Made by a program: the position numbers and the translations under genes. From Gautieria morchelliformis (taxonomy: Eukaryota > Basidiomycota > Agaricomycetes > Gomphales > Gomphaceae): a stretch of 64,000 nucleotides of DNA. Under the pieces are notes generated by a model, which saw only the letters and a program-made list of their open reading frames with translations, ran no database searches and was not told where the DNA came from. Shown in pieces: positions 12,299 to 24,100 of the stretch (the first letter of the stretch is position 1; every line of letters begins with the position of its first letter). The DNA lies in NCBI GenBank assembly GCA_015179125.1, contig WHVA01000015.1, positions 310,001-374,000 on the forward strand, given 5' to 3'.

Positions 12299-13384
12299 TC
12301 AGAGATCACGAGGATGGAGAGGCGACTGGCCTCGGGATGCAGGGTCTGGCGAAGGACTTGGAGGCGGAGAAATGCCAGGTTCTCGATTCAGCGTGCTCAA
12401 ATCCAGAGAACCCGAGGCATTCTCCGGTACCTCTCGTGGGCTCGATTGATCAATGCTCTGAGACTCCTCGGAGTGCTGCAGGTACTGATCCGCTATACGT
12501 TCGGGAAGTCCGACCTGCACGATACCCGGCGAGGCAGTGGGGCCAATGGCTGCCTGGTATCCGGGAGGCTCTTTGCCTACTTCGTATGCCGGAAGCTCGT
12601 CCCCATTCTCGTCTCCTCCTCCGGAGCCCCCACCCCGCCTTCCGCCTTCGCCTACATCCAATCCCCGCACCCTCTGCCCTCGCACTCGGGGTGGAGCGAC
12701 ACTAGGGGTATTGATGAGAACGCCCCGGCCATCAACGAGGGGCATCAGCCCGGTATGCAGGAAGGAGGGCGAGAGGACTAAATTCCGGGTCTGCCGGCCA
12801 AATGGAGAGCCAGTAGTTGAGTCTGCCGAATCGCGGATATGAGCGGGTTGCAGGTTTTGCGGAACATGTGCATAGGACCGCGGGCGCTGGGAGGCACGGC
12901 CGCCTTGGGCACGGACAGAGGAGAGGGCCGTGAGCTGAGAATTACGGTTCCGGTTCCGGTACCTCAGACAGGTACATCTAGGTGCACGAATCAAGGCACA
13001 ACTGGGCCATTGCGACGAGATTATTTGAAGGATGAGAGACGTACCGCCAGATTACGAGGATGGCAAGCAATCCGAGCGCAATGACGACAAAAATCCACTC
13101 AAGGACGGTCTGCAGCAGATGTGTGCGATCTTTCGGGAGACTCGGAGCAAATGGGAGCCGCTACTCACCTGAGAAATGCCTTGTTTCCCTCCAGGGTTCG
13201 GGGATGGACTAGGGCTTGGGAATAATGTATCACTGGCCGATAAACCACTCGATGACGATGTGGTTGTCGACGGCTGCTCGCCATTACCCAATGCTCGTCT
13301 GAAGAGCAGCCGATAAGCGGGCGACGGAACTGGCTCAGAGATGACAGCTGGGGTAGCACGGACAGAGGCCACACTCTGCATCAT
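12299..13384 (-). CDS. Single-pass membrane protein with cytosolic PY motifs, three exons
   Basis: Exons 13384-13169, 13109-13045 and 12977-12299 join in phase to 319 residues. Introns are 59 and 67 nt with donors GTGAGT and GTACGT. The N-terminal ~72 residues are Ser/Thr/Pro-rich, with no clear signal peptide. Exon 2 encodes almost exactly one transmembrane helix (WIFVVIALGLLAILVIW, about residues 77-93). A basic, Cys-containing juxtamembrane stretch follows (RCTCLRYRNRNRN). The long tail is disordered and carries LPAY and PPGY about a dozen residues apart, the pattern bound by WW domains of Rsp5/Nedd4-type ubiquitin ligases. This architecture is common in uncharacterised basidiomycete proteins. 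A role as a plasma- or vacuolar-membrane adaptor or sensor is inference. The start is the first of two adjacent ATGs, and an upstream signal-peptide exon cannot be excluded. Confidence 0.8.
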
Positions 13385-14416
13385 ATTTTGGCGTGGGCAC
13401 GGTTGTCAAGGGATAGGAGCGCGAGGCAAGCCCACCGCGCGGATGTGGGCAAGGCGGGGACGCGTGCCAATGTGCTTAACGTAATCTGCTTCCGAAGCAA
13501 GCATTACCGGATTAGGACTGTATTGCGTCAATCTGTCTGCGATTGTCAGTTGCACAATGCCGAGGATTGGCATTGCATGCCGAGCCCGTGGAAAATAGCT
13601 GGCCTCAAACCACAGTTTCGCGCGTGTCGCCTCCAGTGAGTATTACTAAGCAGGGCACCTAAGAAGATAAGGGAGCTTGATGTCAGGCTCACTTGCATGA
13701 ATTGCATGCAGTCTGGACGGTACTCTACAAGGGTTTTCTGTGATTATACGCTGCCAGAAACTCTTCTTCTATTTGGAAAAGAGTAGCTTACTGGGATAAG
13801 CGCATGTCAGAATACTTTTCCCGGTGTGCACCCGAGTCGCCAATTTTTCGGTTTCTACACTTCGGGCTAGCTTGACCGCCTGCTCAGATCGTCAATCTCT
13901 GTCCATTGGATGCATCTTTCCGGCGTGAGTAACTGGCAGAATTATGGTGTACATAGCTGATGGATTTGCAATTTAACGTAACAATAAATTCGCGCTGTAC
14001 AACGAGGAAACGGAAAACTGTTATGCCGCCCGATTTTAGTCGGTACAATATATATGGGTGTTCCCAAACAGGCCGATATATTACCCTTTTTGGCCTTTGA
14101 GACCAATTAAGGGTTAACCTTGAACACACTGCCCGAAGGCGTTCATATCGAAGGGTCAGCTCATAAAAACAACTCAAGACCCGTACACAAGGGGGGCGGT
14201 CTCGTCTCAAACATTCCAGCCTGTCCCTTTCTCAAAGTGCGGCGTGTGCGAATCCTTCTAGAGTGCATTGCGCGAGGCGACATGAACAAGGCAATCTCTC
14301 AGGTTTTGGCACAATCTGGGTGTTAGCATGAACATACGTTTGAACCCTTGTTTCGCCAATTGCCACATCCCGGGACAAGTCGGTAGGACGGACACGTATA
14401 TGACACATGCCAGTGG
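13385..14416. other. Intergenic, nothing recognised
   Basis: This interval lies upstream of the membrane-protein gene and downstream of the WD40 array. Short frames only. No repeat shared with other parts of the window was seen. Confidence 0.4.
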
Positions 14417-14989
14417 CTACAACCCTGCTCCCATCGTTATTACTAGACTCCCTCTACCTAGGCCCTGTGTGACATTCCACAGGTGGTGGCGTTGCCTTAC
14501 AGTATCTGCATTCCATACACGGATTGTCTTGTCTGCACATCCGGAGACGATCCGCTTGCCGTCGTACGAGAACGCCACCGACGTGACCAAGTCGATGTGG
14601 CGTTGAATGGTGCTGAAACGGGCTCCCCGGTGTCTGCATTCCATACACAGATCGTGTTGTCATCAGACCGGGAGACGATCCGCTTGCCGTCCTGTGAGAA
14701 CGCCACCGACCTGACCCAGTCGGTGTGGCCTTTGAATGGTCTTGAAATGAGCTCCCCGGTGTCTGCATTCCATACACGGATCGTCTTGTCACCAGACCCG
14801 GAGACGATCCGCTTGCCGTCGTGCGAGAACGCCACCGACCTGACCAAGGCGGTGTAGACTTTGAACGGTCCTGAAACGAGCTCCAGGGTGTCTGCAACCC
14901 ATACACGGATCGTGTTATTGTCACCAGACACAGAGGTGATGCGCTTGCTGTTCCGAGAACGCCACCGACCTGACCAAGTGGGTGTGACC
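14417..14989 (-). pseudogene. Decayed 3' WD40 repeats of the upstream gene
   Basis: Four further 43-residue WD40 units follow the stop of the upstream gene on the same strand. They are split over different frames. The first unit after the stop has lost bases inside the SVAFS...DGKRI block. Two units near 14640-14900 remain readable ([26 protein letters not shown]). The last unit lies in another frame and fades near 14420. They show that the array once had about 20 units and was truncated by small deletions. The stop itself arises where three bases are missing relative to the consensus unit. Confidence 0.8.
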
Positions 14990-17794
14990 TTATGGTCCTG
15001 AAATGACCTCCCCGGTGCCTGCATTCCATACACGGATCGTGTTGTCACTAGACCCGGAGACGATCCACTTGCCATCGTGCGAGAACGCCACCGAGTCAGT
15101 GTGGCCTTTGAATGGTCCTGAAACGAGCTCCCCGGTATCTGCATTCCATACACGGATCGTCTTGTCATTAGACCAGGAGACGATCCGCTTGCCGTCGTGC
15201 AAGAACGCCACCGACCTGACCGAGTGGGTGTGGCCCTCGAATGGTCCTGAAATTACCTCCCCCGTATCTGCATTCCATACACGGATCGTGTTGTCACTAG
15301 ACCCGGAGACGATCCGGTTGCCATCGTGCGAAAACGCCACCGACTGGACCCAGTCGATGTGGCCTTCGAATGGCCCTGAAATGAGCTCCCCGGTGTCTGC
15401 ACTCCACACACGGATCGTCTTGTCATCAGACCCGGAAACGATCCGCTTGCCGTCCTGCGAGAACGCCACCGACCTGACCCAGTCGGTGTGGCCTTCGAAT
15501 GGTCCTGAAATAACCTCCCCTGTGTCTGCATTCCATACACAGATCGTGTTGTCACTAGACCCGGAGACGACCCGCTTGCCATCGTGCGAAAACGCCACCG
15601 ACTGGACCCAGTTGGCGTGACCTTCGAATGGCCCTGAAACGAGCTCCCCAGTGTCTGCACTCCACACACGGATCGTCTTGTCATTAGACCAGGAGACGAT
15701 CCGCTTGCCGTCGTGCGAGAACGCCACCGACCTGACCCAGTCGGTGTGGCCTTCGAATGGTCCTGAAATTACCTCTCCGGTATCTGCATTCCATACACGG
15801 ATCGTGTTGTCACTAGACCCGGAGACGATCCGCTTGCCATCGTGCGAAAACGCCACCGACTGGACCCAGTCGGTGTGGCCTTCGAATGGTCCTGAAATGA
15901 GCTCCCCGGTGTCTGCACTCCACACACGGATCGTGTTGTCATCAGACCCGGAGACGATGCGCTTGCCGTCCTGCGAGAGCGCCACCGACCTGACCCAGTC
16001 GGTGTGGCCTTTGAATGGTCCTGAAATAACCTCCCAGGTGCCTGGATTCCACACGCGGATCGTCTTGTGATCAGACCCGGAGACGATGCGCTTGCCGTCC
16101 TGCGAGAACGCCTCCGACCTGACCCAGTCGGTGTGGCCTTCGAATGGTATTGAAATACCGGTGTCTGCATTCCATACACGTATTGTCTTGTCATCAGACC
16201 GGGAGGCGATCCGCTTGCCGTCGTACGAGAACGCCACCGACCTGACCCAGTCGGTGTGGCCTTCGAATGGTGCTGAAATAAGCTTCCCGGTGTCTGCATT
16301 CCATACACGGATCGTGTTGTCCCCAGACCCGGAGACGATCCGCTTGCCGTCGTGCGAGAACGCCACCGACCTGACCAAGGCGGTGTGGCCTTCGAATGGT
16401 CCTGAAATGAGCTCCCCGGTGTCTGCACTCCACACACGGATCGTCTTGTCATCAGACCCGGAGACGATCCGCTTGCCGTCCTGCGAGAACGCCACCGACC
16501 TGACCCAGTCGGTGTGGCCTTCGAATGGTCCTGAAATGAGCTCCCCGGTGTCTGCACTCCACACACGGATCGTCTTGTCATCGGACCCGGAAACGATCCG
16601 CTTGCCGTCGTGCGAGAACGCCACCGACCTGACCCAGTCGGTGTGGCCTTCGAATGGTCCTGAAATAACCTCCCCTGTTTCTGCATTCCATACACAGATC
16701 GTGTTGTCACTAGACCCGGAGATGATCCGCTTGCCATCGTGCGAAAACGCCACCGACTGGACCCAGTCGGTGTGACCTTCGAATGGCCCTGAAACGAGCT
16801 CCCCAGTGTCTGCACTCCACACACGGATCGTGTTGTCACCAGACCGGGAGACGATCCGCTTGCCGTCCTGCGAGAACGCCATCGACCCGACCGAGTGGGT
16901 GTGGCCTTCGAATGGTCCTGAAATGACCTCCCTGGTGTCTGCAGTCCACACACGGCTCGTCTTGTCACGAGACCCGGAGACGATCCGCTCGCCGTCGTGC
17001 GAGAACGCCACCGACGTGACCCAGTCGGTATGGCCTTCGCTCTCATCCTCTGGGCCGCCTGTGACCGTGAACACATCATCTATCTAATTTTTTGAGATGA
17101 GTCCAACCATCCGCACAACATAGTGGTGTGCTGCGCACCTGATTCGGGTCACCCAGGCTCTCAGAATGCAGACCTCTGAGGAGGTGAGGGGGAAAACTCG
17201 AAGGGTTGACCCCTTCAAAAGACAAAACACCACCGCGGAGCAGGAGGGGAGCGAGAAGAACCTCCCACTGTGTGAGTGTTTTTCCTATTGTGCAAAACCC
17301 TGATTGACACGAAACCATGCCACGAAACCATCACACTCACCAACAGAACTAGAGGATGGGTCGGGACGCTCAGGTGTCTCAATCAGTGTAATCTTCCTGA
17401 TTAGATCCCCCGCCGCACGTCGAACTGATAGTGAATATTTGACCCTATTATAATACAACCCGTCCGTGGGATGAGTAGTTTTCTATAGTATGGCGATTCA
17501 AACTCACCCGCTGAGCTCTTTCAAGTCAGAATGATATTCATTCATTAGCTGGGACTCAATGGAATCCATGGGGTCATGGAAGACATGGGGTGTCTTTTCA
17601 ATCGCTCGCTTGATCTTCGCCAGTCGCATGCGAATTATCACATGGCAAATCAGGTCGAGGCTCCTCACTCCAATTGCCTTCAGCGCCTTTCCGGACAGAG
17701 CTCCTGGACCCCAGACGGTGGACGAGGACGACGCTGTTAGCAAAGACTCTGAGAAAGAGAACGAGTCATCGTTGAGTGGCTGGAAGGGATGCAT
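14990..17794 (-). CDS. WD40-repeat protein with near-identical repeats, four exons
   Basis: Exons 17794-17508, 17444-17341, 17284-17139 and 17083-14990 join in phase (introns 63, 56 and 55 nt) to 876 residues. The first ~180 residues are unrecognised, with phrases such as [23 protein letters not shown] and [12 protein letters not shown]. There is no NACHT or NB-ARC P-loop. From about residue 190 follow 16 WD40 repeats of 43 residues (129 bp), each of the type [20 protein letters not shown]...[13 protein letters not shown], with most differences at a few positions. Sixteen units could form two propellers of about seven to eight blades. In fungal NLR/HET proteins, such highly internally conserved WD40 arrays bind non-self ligands and change by unequal exchange. 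The missing nucleotide-binding domain could reflect a truncated NLR or a stand-alone WD40 scaffold. Confidence 0.75.
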
Positions 17795-18181
17795 GATTCA
17801 GATTGCTGGGCCTATAGGTAAGGATCGGTGATGGGCAAAGCAAAGCCTGGCCAGGGCATGTCTGTCAATCAAGAATCGTACATTAGAACCACAGCAATGC
17901 TGTGCAGATAGGCAATCTACTACCGCCTTGCTAAGACTGCAGTGCACAAGTTCTCACAGCCCTTGTAAAATGCACGTCGGCCTTTCATGCTCTATGTATG
18001 CTTTAAGCTTCAAATGAACAACGTATTATCATCTGTGACGACCAATCTAGTAAGAACATGTGGACCAGCAAAGGAAAATAAGCATGAGCACTACCTATAG
18101 TCCTTCCTGCACCGCGCGCTACAAGCTGAGTTCATCGTGGCAGTTACGTTACATAAGGTTGCTTAACATTTACATAACGCT
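17795..18181. other. Divergent intergenic region
   Basis: About 390 bp separate the minus-strand WD40 gene from the first recognised exon of the plus-strand NB-ARC gene. I looked here for the missing patatin exons (GGGxRG and GTSTGG motifs) and found none. It could act as a shared promoter region, but no TATA or CCAAT arrangement is convincing. Confidence 0.45.
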
Positions 18182-21100
18182 GTGATCGTACAAGCCTGCA
18201 AGGGGGTGACCTTAAATCCCCACTCCGACGCTTCAAACTCCGATGCAACATTCGCCTCAAAGGTGTTCTCGGATAAGAAGCCATTTTGGAAGGATGGAAT
18301 GTTCAAGGCTAGCAATTTGGAGACAGCTATCCAGGCCATCATCCAGGAATCGATTGGTGACCCTAACGCTCGCATGTTCGATCCAAGACAAAGCAGCGAA
18401 GTGTGCAAAACGTATGTTCACGTTGACACTTCTTGACTAGGTACATAGCTGACCGTAGCCCAGTTTTGTCTGCGCGATGCCCGCAAATAACATGAGCACA
18501 CCCCGCCTCTTTCGTACGTACAGCGTAGACCAACACGAATCATTCGACTGTGCCATATGGGAGGCCGCTCGTGCCACATCTGCCGCTCCTACTTTTTTCA
18601 AACGGATTTTCATCGGCGATCCACCTATGCGTAAACCCTTTGTCGATGCCGGCCTGGGTTGCAACAATCCTATCAAGCAAATCCTCAATGAAGCAGAACA
18701 CATATTTCCACACCAACATATTGCTTGCGTCGTCAGTATTGGTACTGGACATGTGACCACCGCCGGACTGCCAGCACCTAGTCTGTTTAACAATGTCATA
18801 CCACTAAGTGTAGCTGAGGTATTGAAGAAGATCACAACAGAATGTGAGGTGACAGCAGAGGAAATCGAGCGTCGCTTCAGATCTGTAGCAAACGTTTACT
18901 TTCGGTTCAATGTGGAGCAAGGAATGCAGGGTGTAACATTGGCACAGTGGGAAAGGTTATCTGAGGTGACAACACATACATTACAGCATCTTTGGCGGGC
19001 AAAGGTGAATGAGATGGTAACGGCTGCAGTCATTGCTCTCAGGGAACGGCGGGAAGTGATAGCTGCCGCACACCTCAGTGCGTACAACTTGCAATGCTTC
19101 GCAACTAATGACATATATTTTATGGTAGATACTGTAGGTGCAGGTACTATTGGCCAGGTATTGGGTAAACATGGAGCTGGCTGTAAGGCTTGTCCTCCAC
19201 CAACAAGCAGATTTACCGGAAGAGTTGATATCCTTTTGCAACTTGAGGGATACTTCTTTCCAGACCAGACATCCACTGTTAAGGAGGAACAGCGCATCTT
19301 TCTCTTGTATGGGCTTGGTGGGGGAGGAAAAACACAGATTGCATTGACATTCATTGAAAAGTTTTATCAACGGTGGTGTAGTTTACCTGGGGCTGTTATG
19401 TTTGGGCTGACTTGTTTTATGTTTAGTTTTTGGAGAGTCTATTATGTTGATGCAAGTAGTGTGACCACTATAGAGTCTGGCCTTGAAGACATTGCTCGGG
19501 AGGAGGGTATTGGTGAGACTTCCAAAGATGCTCTTCTCTGGCTTTCTGGACAACACCAGGGGTGGTTGCTCTTCCTGGACAATGCTGATGACCATGACAT
19601 ATATCTCCAAAGGTACTTCCCACTGTGCAAGCATGGAAACATCATTGTGACCAGCCGCAATGTGGAGTGTCGTGGGCATGCACCCAGCTCCAACTGCCAT
19701 GTGTCAAGCATGAGCACTGAGGAAGCCATCCATTTGCTCCTTGTGTTCTCTACAGCTACAGGTTCTGCAAAGAATCTTAGTCTGGCATCTTTGATTGTCA
19801 AAGAACTTGGTCATCTTCCCCTGGCCATTGTACAAGCAGGTGCCTATATCTCAAAGGGATGCAGCTTAAATGAATACCTGAAGATTTTCCAGAAGGATTG
19901 GGCTCATCTGATGAGCAACCACTCAGTACAAATGGTGGATGATTATCCATGGGCAGTATATGCAACATGGGAAATTAGCTTTAAAAAACTAAGTTCTATA
20001 GCAGCAACCCTGCTACACCTTTGTGCATTTTTTCATTATAGGGGGATTTCCAAAAGCACCTTTCAAAAGGCTTTTCTCATGGATCTAGATGGACCATGTA
20101 ATGCTGCAAAACAATTTCTGCATAATTTTCAAACTACAGATGGTGGCTGGAGTGACCCTCAATTTCAGGAGATCATTCATGAACTAGCTTCATACTCACT
20201 AATCAGTACTGACAAAGAAGACCCCATATTTTCCCTCCATCCACTAGTACATGCCTGGGCTCAAGATAACCTAGATGTAGCAAAGCAGGAAAATACCCAA
20301 AGGTGCACAATGCAAATACTAGCACTCTCTATCCCATATGGAGACAGGATGGAGGACTATAGCTTCAGGAGATCCCTTCTGCCTCATATTAATGAGCTAC
20401 ATACAAAAGGTGTTGATTTTGTTGTTATAATGTGAGGAGGGGGATGGAGAGAGATAAAGGCTGGAACAGAACTCGGTGCGCTGAGCGCAGAAACAGACGG
20501 AACTCGAGTGTTAGCTAACTCTAGCTGTAACACTAAACGGAGCTGCAGTGCAGCTGAAAGGGCTGAAACCGATGTATTTGTTGTAACTACTGGGCTAGTG
20601 TCAAGATTGGTTTTTAGGCGTTAATATCGTGTATTAGTGAACACAATGAATGCCCGAATAACTTGTGCGAATAATTATGCCGTTCGGCGAATAAGTGAAC
20701 TGATGAATGTTCACGAAACAAAGAGGTTGCCCGAACGGGGCTCACCCTGTCTACAGTCATAGCGAAACAGCTCGCAGCACTTGACGATGTAACGTGCAAG
20801 ATGTCGCGGAAGGGCTGTCTAAGTTTCGACGGTCCCTTCGCTGGTGAAGGTGCTCCTTAGGAGCCCTCCGCCAACAGCACAGAAAGTATTTCGAAGGCTA
20901 AGGTAACGAAGATGAAGTATGAGAACTCACCAGTGATGCCTAAGTCCTTGGCTGGTTGAAGATAGAGATCTTCAAGGAGAGGCTCAAGACGATGATCACA
21001 GCGAGGTCAAGTTTGCACAAGATGGACGACGTATGATAATTGAACTGGAGAATATACATGCGAATGTAAACTACTTATATCGAATGTTCGTAAGGTATCA

Positions 21101-24100
21101 GCGAATAGGAAAGAGGCCGTCACGAGTCAGGGTTGGATAGGGGTGCACAGTCATGATACTAAGGAGATGGAATAAACATACAATAGAGTGAGGGAAGAAT
21201 GCGAGCATGAAACAACGGGAAGTAAAGGGGGCGAAAGCACTTATGGACAAAACCATGTCTTGGGACCCGCATACATGCTACCCTGCACGGACTCTTGGTC
21301 TACTGGGTTGATCCCGCACGACCTATAGGAGGGACGCCCTGCGAACACGCATTGGCCATACAAACACCCAATGGGGTTGGATTAAGAAGGTGATGGGGCT
21401 AATGATGAACCATCATGCCGGGTGATTGGTATCGATCATATTTGATGGCATGCCTCCTGGCGAAATGCGCAAGTAGCGAATAGCGGTTCGGAGGATGGGG
21501 CGAACAGCGAATAGAGTAGACGTAGAGGGGGAGTGGTCGGTAGGTGCGGCGAACTCTGACGAAGAGGCTAGGGAGTGACGAGGGGGAACATGGAGGTAGC
21601 GCAGTAGGAGAAATAAACCGGTCATGACAGTACCCCCCTCCTAGCTTCGGAGTCCAACGACACTGCGTCTTATGGTGGGGCGGAACCGTTAAGGACGTAA
21701 TGGGTCTCCCGATGGATCTCTGAAGTCTGGGCCCTGCGTGGTCCGTGCACGACTTCTTTTTCTGTTTAAAAACGCGGCGCGGAACGGGGTTTTGGGGCCT
21801 GACTAAGCACCCCAGCCAAGAGTCCTGCCTTTATGACGACACCTGGGCACTCAGCTCTCCTCGGTAGATCGCAGGTTGTGTTGAGGGTTAGGCCGGAGCT
21901 TCGGGGAGAGTCACGAGGGGATGTGGAGCAGTGGTTGGTGGATGCGGTAGGGGTCCAAGTGAGTACCGGCTTTTTTCTTTATTAGTTTTCATTCGCTCAA
22001 TGATGAGGTCTAGGAGGAGCTTCGGAAGATGCTGCAGGCCGAGGAGGTGGCTGACCAAATGTTTGAAAGGCCGTCCGAAGTAGACGAGCTGGCAAAGGAG
22101 ATTCAAAAAACGAGGGTGTGGTTGGAGAGTTCGGCGTCGACATTGGGATCGGTACCCACAGAAGCGGATATTGACTCGACTCTGGCTCCGATCTTCACGC
22201 TGATGTCGAAGGGGTGCAAAGGAAGGGAGGTGACTAGGGAGGACCTGGAAGGTATGGTTTCCTCCTGTATTTCTTCGACGACCATGCTAACTTGGTGATT
22301 CCTTCGGCAAAGTCCACCACCCTGATTCGCAGTCGGCTGGGGGCATGCCTGAGTCGGCGAAAGCTGCAGAGCCTGTCAGGGTGAGGCGACTGCGCATCTG
22401 CTTCGCCCCTGATGGCGAAGGTAGGAGGGCGAGGATAGCCAGGGGCATGGTCAGGATGATGGCCAGGTATGATGCACAACCCGCGAGTATCCTTTCGGGC
22501 CATCGAATGGGGGGTGAAGAGGTTGATGGGGAGCTCGGAGCGTCTGAAGAGGCGTTGGTTGCGGGTGTTGAATGAGTCGAAGGAAGTTGGGTGAGGATTG
22601 AGAGGAGGTTTAATTAGGGGAGTGGAATCTATAGGTAGAATGTGAACAGAGTATCGTTTTCTTGGGGTTTGGTAAACGTCTAAGCCTTGGATTTCTGGGG
22701 GTACTTCGCATGGAATTCGGCGAGTCTGCGAGCTGAATTAGTAACATTCGAAGAGGGTTCCCAAGACGTAGCGTCGGGGGTGTGTTCGTATCCCTTCCAC
22801 TCTACTAGGTATTCCAATCGCTTCCGGCGAACGCGACTATCGAGGATCTTTGTGATCTCGTACTCGTCCGCAGAGTCAATTTCGATAGGAGGTGGGGGGT
22901 CCGCGTATCGACCGGGGATGGTAGATGTTGTGGCGGGTTCGAGAAGGGATACGTGGAACACAGGGTGGATCTGGCGAAGGTCCAGTGGTAAGCCTAAGCG
23001 AAACGCATGAGAAGATATTTTAGCCGTGATAGGATATGGGCCAAGTCTTCGGTGGTCGAGTTTCTTCGAAGGTCGTTTTGTGCGAATATTTCGGGAGTCG
23101 AGCCATACTTTATCGCCGACCTGAAATTCAGGGATCGGAATACGGCGAGTGGTTGTGGCCGATGTGTACTGGATAATTGATTTCTTAATTTGATCTCGAA
23201 GGTATTGGTGAAGGTCCTTGAGATCTGCCGACTGGCGATAAGCGTCCTCGGAAGCGACCGAAGTGAGCGATACTTCGAGCTTTGGATGGAAACCCTTGTT
23301 GGCGAAGAAGGGTGTGACCTGAGTCGCCAAATGGGCTGTGTTGTTGTAAGCGAATTCGGCGAGAGGCAAGAGGTCGACCCAATCGTCCTGCTGGTAGTTG
23401 ATATAGACTCGGAGATACTGCTCAAGGATTTGGTTTACTCGTTCGGTCTGTCCATCGGTCTGGGGGTGGTAGGCTGTAGAAAGGTTGCCTTTGATGCCGA
23501 GGATTTCACAGAGAGAGGTCCAGAATCGGGATGTGAAGTGCTTCCCTCGATCGGAGATGATGTCGCTGGGGCTACCGTGTTTAGCGAATACGTGTCGAAG
23601 GAAGAGCATGGCGACGTCTCCTGAATCGATGTCAGAGAATGTCGGAATGAACAGGGCCATCTTCATTAGCCTGTCGACAATGACAAGGATCATATCGTGC
23701 CCGTCCGATGGTGGGAGTCCTTCGATGAAGTCCATGGAGATCGAATCCCAGGGTCGCTGGCTGATGGGTAGAAAGCGAAGTGGACCGAAAGGTTTGTGAT
23801 GAATGGACTTAGCGTGCCAACACTTGGAACAGGAGCCAATGTAGTTGGTGACGAAGGTGGACATGTTCGGCCAATGATACTGTTTCCGAATGTTCTTCAT
23901 CGTTTTGCTGATCCCTGGGTGGCCTGCTAACTGATGATCATGCAGCGAGCGAAGGATGTCCAAGCGAATATCATTATGATCGGGGACATACGTTCGCTGT
24001 TTGTATAACAGCGTTTTTCCGTCCTCTCCAAGTGACCAGGGGTCTGGCTTCGCATTCGAAGGGGTGATTGCCAATGATTGAGAACGAAGACGAGTGATGT

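Noticed and set aside
14483..17087. Plus-strand frames reading repeated [24 protein letters not shown] peptides
   Set aside because: They are the antisense shadow of the WD40 repeats, which have the real domain signature on the minus strand.
17559..17831. Plus-strand frame before the NB-ARC gene as a possible first patatin exon
   Set aside because: It has no patatin motif, and it overlaps the well-supported first exon of the minus-strand WD40 gene.
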